A stretch of DNA of 8,264 nucleotides from Leyella stercorea (GTDB lineage Bacteria > Bacteroidota > Bacteroidia > Bacteroidales > Bacteroidaceae): NCBI RefSeq assembly GCF_019052365.1, contig NZ_JAHQUY010000092.1, positions 1 through 8,264 of the forward strand. Direction: 5' to 3'. The notes beneath the pieces were generated by a model. That model was not told the origin of the DNA, made no database searches, and saw only the letters and a program-made list of their open reading frames with translations. Made by a program: the position numbers and the translations under genes. How positions within the stretch are numbered: the first letter of the stretch is position 1; each line of letters begins with the position of its first letter. This document shows positions 6,497 to 8,264 of the stretch, one piece after another.

Positions 6497-7699
6497 TTAT
6501 ATGTTTAATGATTCTATGAACTCCTTAGTCACAGTATAATAACGTCCCACCCGACTCACTGCACCAAATTTTGTTGGCTTAGAGTAGTCGTATTGGTATG
6601 TCGTATATGAAAGTGCATTTGGAGCCGGTTTCAAACGCCATAACTCCTTCACTACTTTGCGAATATGCCACAATTCCACCTTTACCCCATTAATCGAAAG
6701 CAATGGCAGCAGGTCTTGTGGTATAAATGAAACCTTGTCCACTTTCTGACATTCCATAATGCTGCGCAATAACTCTACGAGATCAATCTCCGTATGGTTG
6801 CGGTTGCATTGCATGATGCGTTCCAAAGCATCCGTATGAATAAGCGTTGGATTGAACCACATACGACTCTCTTTAGTGCTATATAGTGCCCGATGTTGCA
6901 AGTAATACAAGAAAGCTGGAATTTGCGCTTTCAACTTCTGCAAGAAGTTCGTATCATCGCTTTCCAACGGCATTATCTTACGCACCCAATAACGTGTCTC
7001 TCCTGTATCAATGATAACTGGGAAAAGCTCATTATTGGAGCACAAGACGAACTTGGCGAAGAAATTCACTTCTTGTCTGTCCTTACCTTTAGCTTCAACC
7101 TTGTATGTCTGTGCTGTGCTCAAATTCTTTAGGCGTTCTGAGTCTTCTCGTCGGCATAGCAGCACCTCGTCAACAACAATAAGTAACTTACCTGCCCAAT
7201 CCGCATTAAATTGGCTTCGAAAGTCCTCATTGGTATTGAAAGTTACATTGTCTTCAAACACCGCCTTGAGAAAATTCAAGAAAGTAGTCTTGCCTGTATT
7301 GCGCTCTTCTGATACCAATAGTAATATTGGTAACTTCTGCGTAGGTTTGGCATAGAGCAACTGCATGTAATCCATCCCTAACTCAAATTGTTCACCAAAG
7401 ATATGGTGTATCAGCTTCATAATGTCTGGAAACTCTCCTTCTGATGGTATGTGGTCAATGGGCTCATACAAATTGTAGAAACCGCCAATCTCTTTATGAT
7501 AATCGGTATGGCTGGGTACAGTACAAAAACCGTCATATTTCCGAATTGGTGGCGTATTGTTCTTGCCATAATCCTGTCGGATAGTACCAAAGCTCCATGG
7601 GATGCGACGCAATGTGCAAGTACCATTAGCTAAAGGTTGTTGGGCAATCTTGTACAGACAAGTACCCACTCTGATATATTCTTCCTTATTTCCTTCCAT
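6497..7699 (-). CDS. SF3-like replicative helicase/ATPase (DUF5906, VirE-like)
   Basis: A 400-residue protein with a P-loop ATPase core of the superfamily 3 type found in phage and mobile-element replication proteins. Walker A is at 130-139 (SEERNTGKTT, with K137). Walker B is at 171-178 (KLLIVVDE, with D177 and E178). The SF3 sensor-like motif C is at 215-223 (AKFVLCSNN). A probable arginine finger region is ETRYWVRK (234-241). The C-terminal 130 residues (about 270-400) carry a helical, possibly winged-helix DNA-binding part. No primase active site is seen in its N-terminus (1-85), so the downstream TOPRIM gene probably supplies that activity. The ATG at 7699 overlaps the end of the upstream HTH gene by 14 bp, showing tight translational coupling. 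The expected role is unwinding of the element's DNA as a ring helicase. Confidence 0.88.
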   Translation of the reverse strand: MEGNKEEYIRVGTCLYKIAQQPLANGTCTLRRIPWSFGTIRQDYGKNNTPPIRKYDGFCTVPSHTDYHKEIGGFYNLYEPIDHIPSEGEFPDIMKLIHHIFGEQFELGMDYMQLLYAKPTQKLPILLLVSEERNTGKTTFLNFLKAVFEDNVTFNTNEDFRSQFNADWAGKLLIVVDEVLLCRREDSERLKNLSTAQTYKVEAKGKDRQEVNFFAKFVLCSNNELFPVIIDTGETRYWVRKIMPLESDDTNFLQKLKAQIPAFLYYLQHRALYSTKESRMWFNPTLIHTDALERIMQCNRNHTEIDLVELLRSIMECQKVDKVSFIPQDLLPLLSINGVKVELWHIRKVVKELWRLKPAPNALSYTTYQYDYSKPTKFGAVSRVGRYYTVTKEFIESLNI

Positions 7700-8045
7700 A
7701 ACGCTTGTTGTTTATAAAAGCCATGGCTTCGTTCTCCAAATCTGCTTCCGATTTTCGATAAGTACCTTCTCTTAACCACTCCTCAATTTCTTTCTTGTTG
7801 AATATGATACTCTTTCCCTTTTTATGAAATGGTATTTTTCTTGCACTCGTCCAACCATAAATGGTCTGTTCTGCCGGGTGAGTAGGCAAAAACTCTATGA
7901 GATCAGCTACATTGAACCATTGCTGTTCTTCACTCTTCTTTGGTGGTATCAGTTTGTCCACCTTATCACCCAACTCATTAAGTTTGGCATACATGACAGC
8001 CAACATCTGAGGCATGTCATTAAACGTGATGTTTTCTTGTTGCAT
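7686..8045 (-). CDS. HTH_17/excisionase-like DNA-binding protein (DUF3853-like)
   Basis: I choose the ATG at 8045 (MQQENITFND), giving 119 residues. The longer frame from 8081 would begin inside the promoter region (its start lies just beyond the -7 element) and adds a Cys/Gln-rich stretch that looks non-native. Residues 8-34 are a short amphipathic helix (LAVMYAKLNELGDKVDKL). Residues 43-92 form a MerR/excisionase-type helix-turn-helix with the usual order: FNVADLIEFL, TIYGWTSARKIPFHKKGK, IIFNKKEIEEWL. The C-terminus is charged. Such proteins head mobilization/replication operons of Bacteroidales elements, where they act as transcription or excision factors. It is the first gene of the leftward operon and overlaps the helicase gene by 14 bp. 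It may bind the YGTGG motifs just upstream, which is inference. Confidence 0.82.
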   Translation of the reverse strand: MQQENITFNDMPQMLAVMYAKLNELGDKVDKLIPPKKSEEQQWFNVADLIEFLPTHPAEQTIYGWTSARKIPFHKKGKSIIFNKKEIEEWLREGTYRKSEADLENEAMAFINNKRYGRK

Positions 8046-8070
8046 ATTTATCAATATTTGTTTCTGTGTG

Positions 8071-8098
8071 CAAAGGTACATTTACGTTTGTGTGGCAA
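8071..8098 (-). promoter_or_regulatory. Bacteroidetes-type promoter for the leftward replication/mobilization operon
   Basis: On the - strand TACCTTTG (8078 to 8071) is an exact match to the -7 consensus TAnnTTTG. TTG (8098 to 8096) lies 17 nt upstream as the -33 element. The ATG of the HTH gene at 8045 follows the -7 box by 25 nt, leaving a short A-rich leader. This is the most convincing promoter in the window. Confidence 0.65.
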
Positions 8099-8129
8099 TA
8101 CGTGGGGCTTTGTGGGGATATAAAAATGA

Positions 8130-8171
8130 CAGATGCGCTATTCACTTGATAATAAGTGAATAACGCATCTG
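8130..8171. terminator. Strong hairpin, 18-bp arms with 6-nt loop
   Basis: The left arm at 8130-8147 (CAGATGCGCTATTCACTT) pairs with the right arm at 8154-8171 (AAGTGAATAACGCATCTG), with a single C/A mismatch and the loop GATAAT. Read leftward, the stem is followed by a T-rich run (GTCATTTTTATA), so it could terminate a leftward gene entering from the right and insulate the mob operon promoter. The near-perfect symmetry also allows a protein-binding or recombination site. Confidence 0.6.
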
Positions 8172-8216
8172 CCAATAGTTACCCCAGTTCGGGATAAGAA
8201 ATAGTTTATAAAAAAG

Positions 8217-8247
8217 TTGGTAGTCTCATAAATATTTTGTACCTTTA
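8217..8247 (+). promoter_or_regulatory. Possible rightward promoter leaving the window
   Basis: TTG at 8217-8219, a 20-nt spacer and TACCTTTA at 8240-8247 resemble the Bacteroidetes -33/-7 pair with one mismatch in the last -7 base. A gene would have to start beyond the window edge. Evidence is limited to this motif match. Confidence 0.35.
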
Positions 8248-8264
8248 TAGGTGAAAATCAAACA

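Noticed and set aside
8251..8264. GTG AAA ATC as a start of a rightward gene at the window edge
   Set aside because: Only four codons are visible and it lies too close to the possible -7 box for a normal leader; it cannot be supported.

Overview
The window looks like part of a Bacteroidales genome (Bacteroides, Parabacteroides or Prevotella type). The DNA is AT-leaning. Start codons are preceded by A/T-rich leaders without Shine-Dalgarno sequences. Two sites resemble the Bacteroidetes promoter (-33 TTG plus -7 TAnnTTTG). The mobilization, primase and helicase proteins are of types I associate with integrative mobilizable elements of this order. The genus is inferred, not proven.

Layout. The left third (about 1-2714) is read rightward. 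It holds a 5'-truncated SF1-type helicase whose C-terminus carries a complete PIN nuclease domain, then an AlbA_2/Schlafen-type protein with a GHKL-like ATPase region and a C-terminal winged helix, then a small XRE-type regulator. The helicase fragment is cut off by a degenerate 8-bp tandem repeat at the window edge that places stops in all three frames. These three genes read like accessory cargo, possibly defence, beside a mobile module. A long hairpin at 2735-2781 ends this block.

The rest (2795-8045) is one leftward operon. In transcription order it encodes a HTH_17/excisionase-like DNA-binding protein, an SF3-like helicase (DUF5906/VirE-like), a TOPRIM primase with a degenerate zinc finger, a 205-bp non-coding segment full of nested inverted repeats (candidate oriT), a MobC-type relaxosome protein, a MOBP-type relaxase, and a coiled-coil protein with one membrane segment. 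This fits a unit that excises or is regulated by the small HTH protein, primes and unwinds its own DNA, is nicked at oriT by MobC plus relaxase, and borrows another element's conjugation pore. No integrase, coupling protein or type IV secretion gene is visible. An integrase, if present, would lie outside the window.

The right edge (8046-8264) is non-coding. It carries a probable leftward operon promoter overlapped by helically phased YGTGG motifs, a strong 18-bp-arm hairpin, and a possible rightward promoter firing out of the window.

Most worth a second look: the octamer tract that breaks the helicase-PIN gene and its relative in the primase leader, the slippage-prone Thr-rich linker of the AlbA_2 protein, the candidate oriT, the zinc-less primase, and the membrane-anchored protein ending the mob operon.
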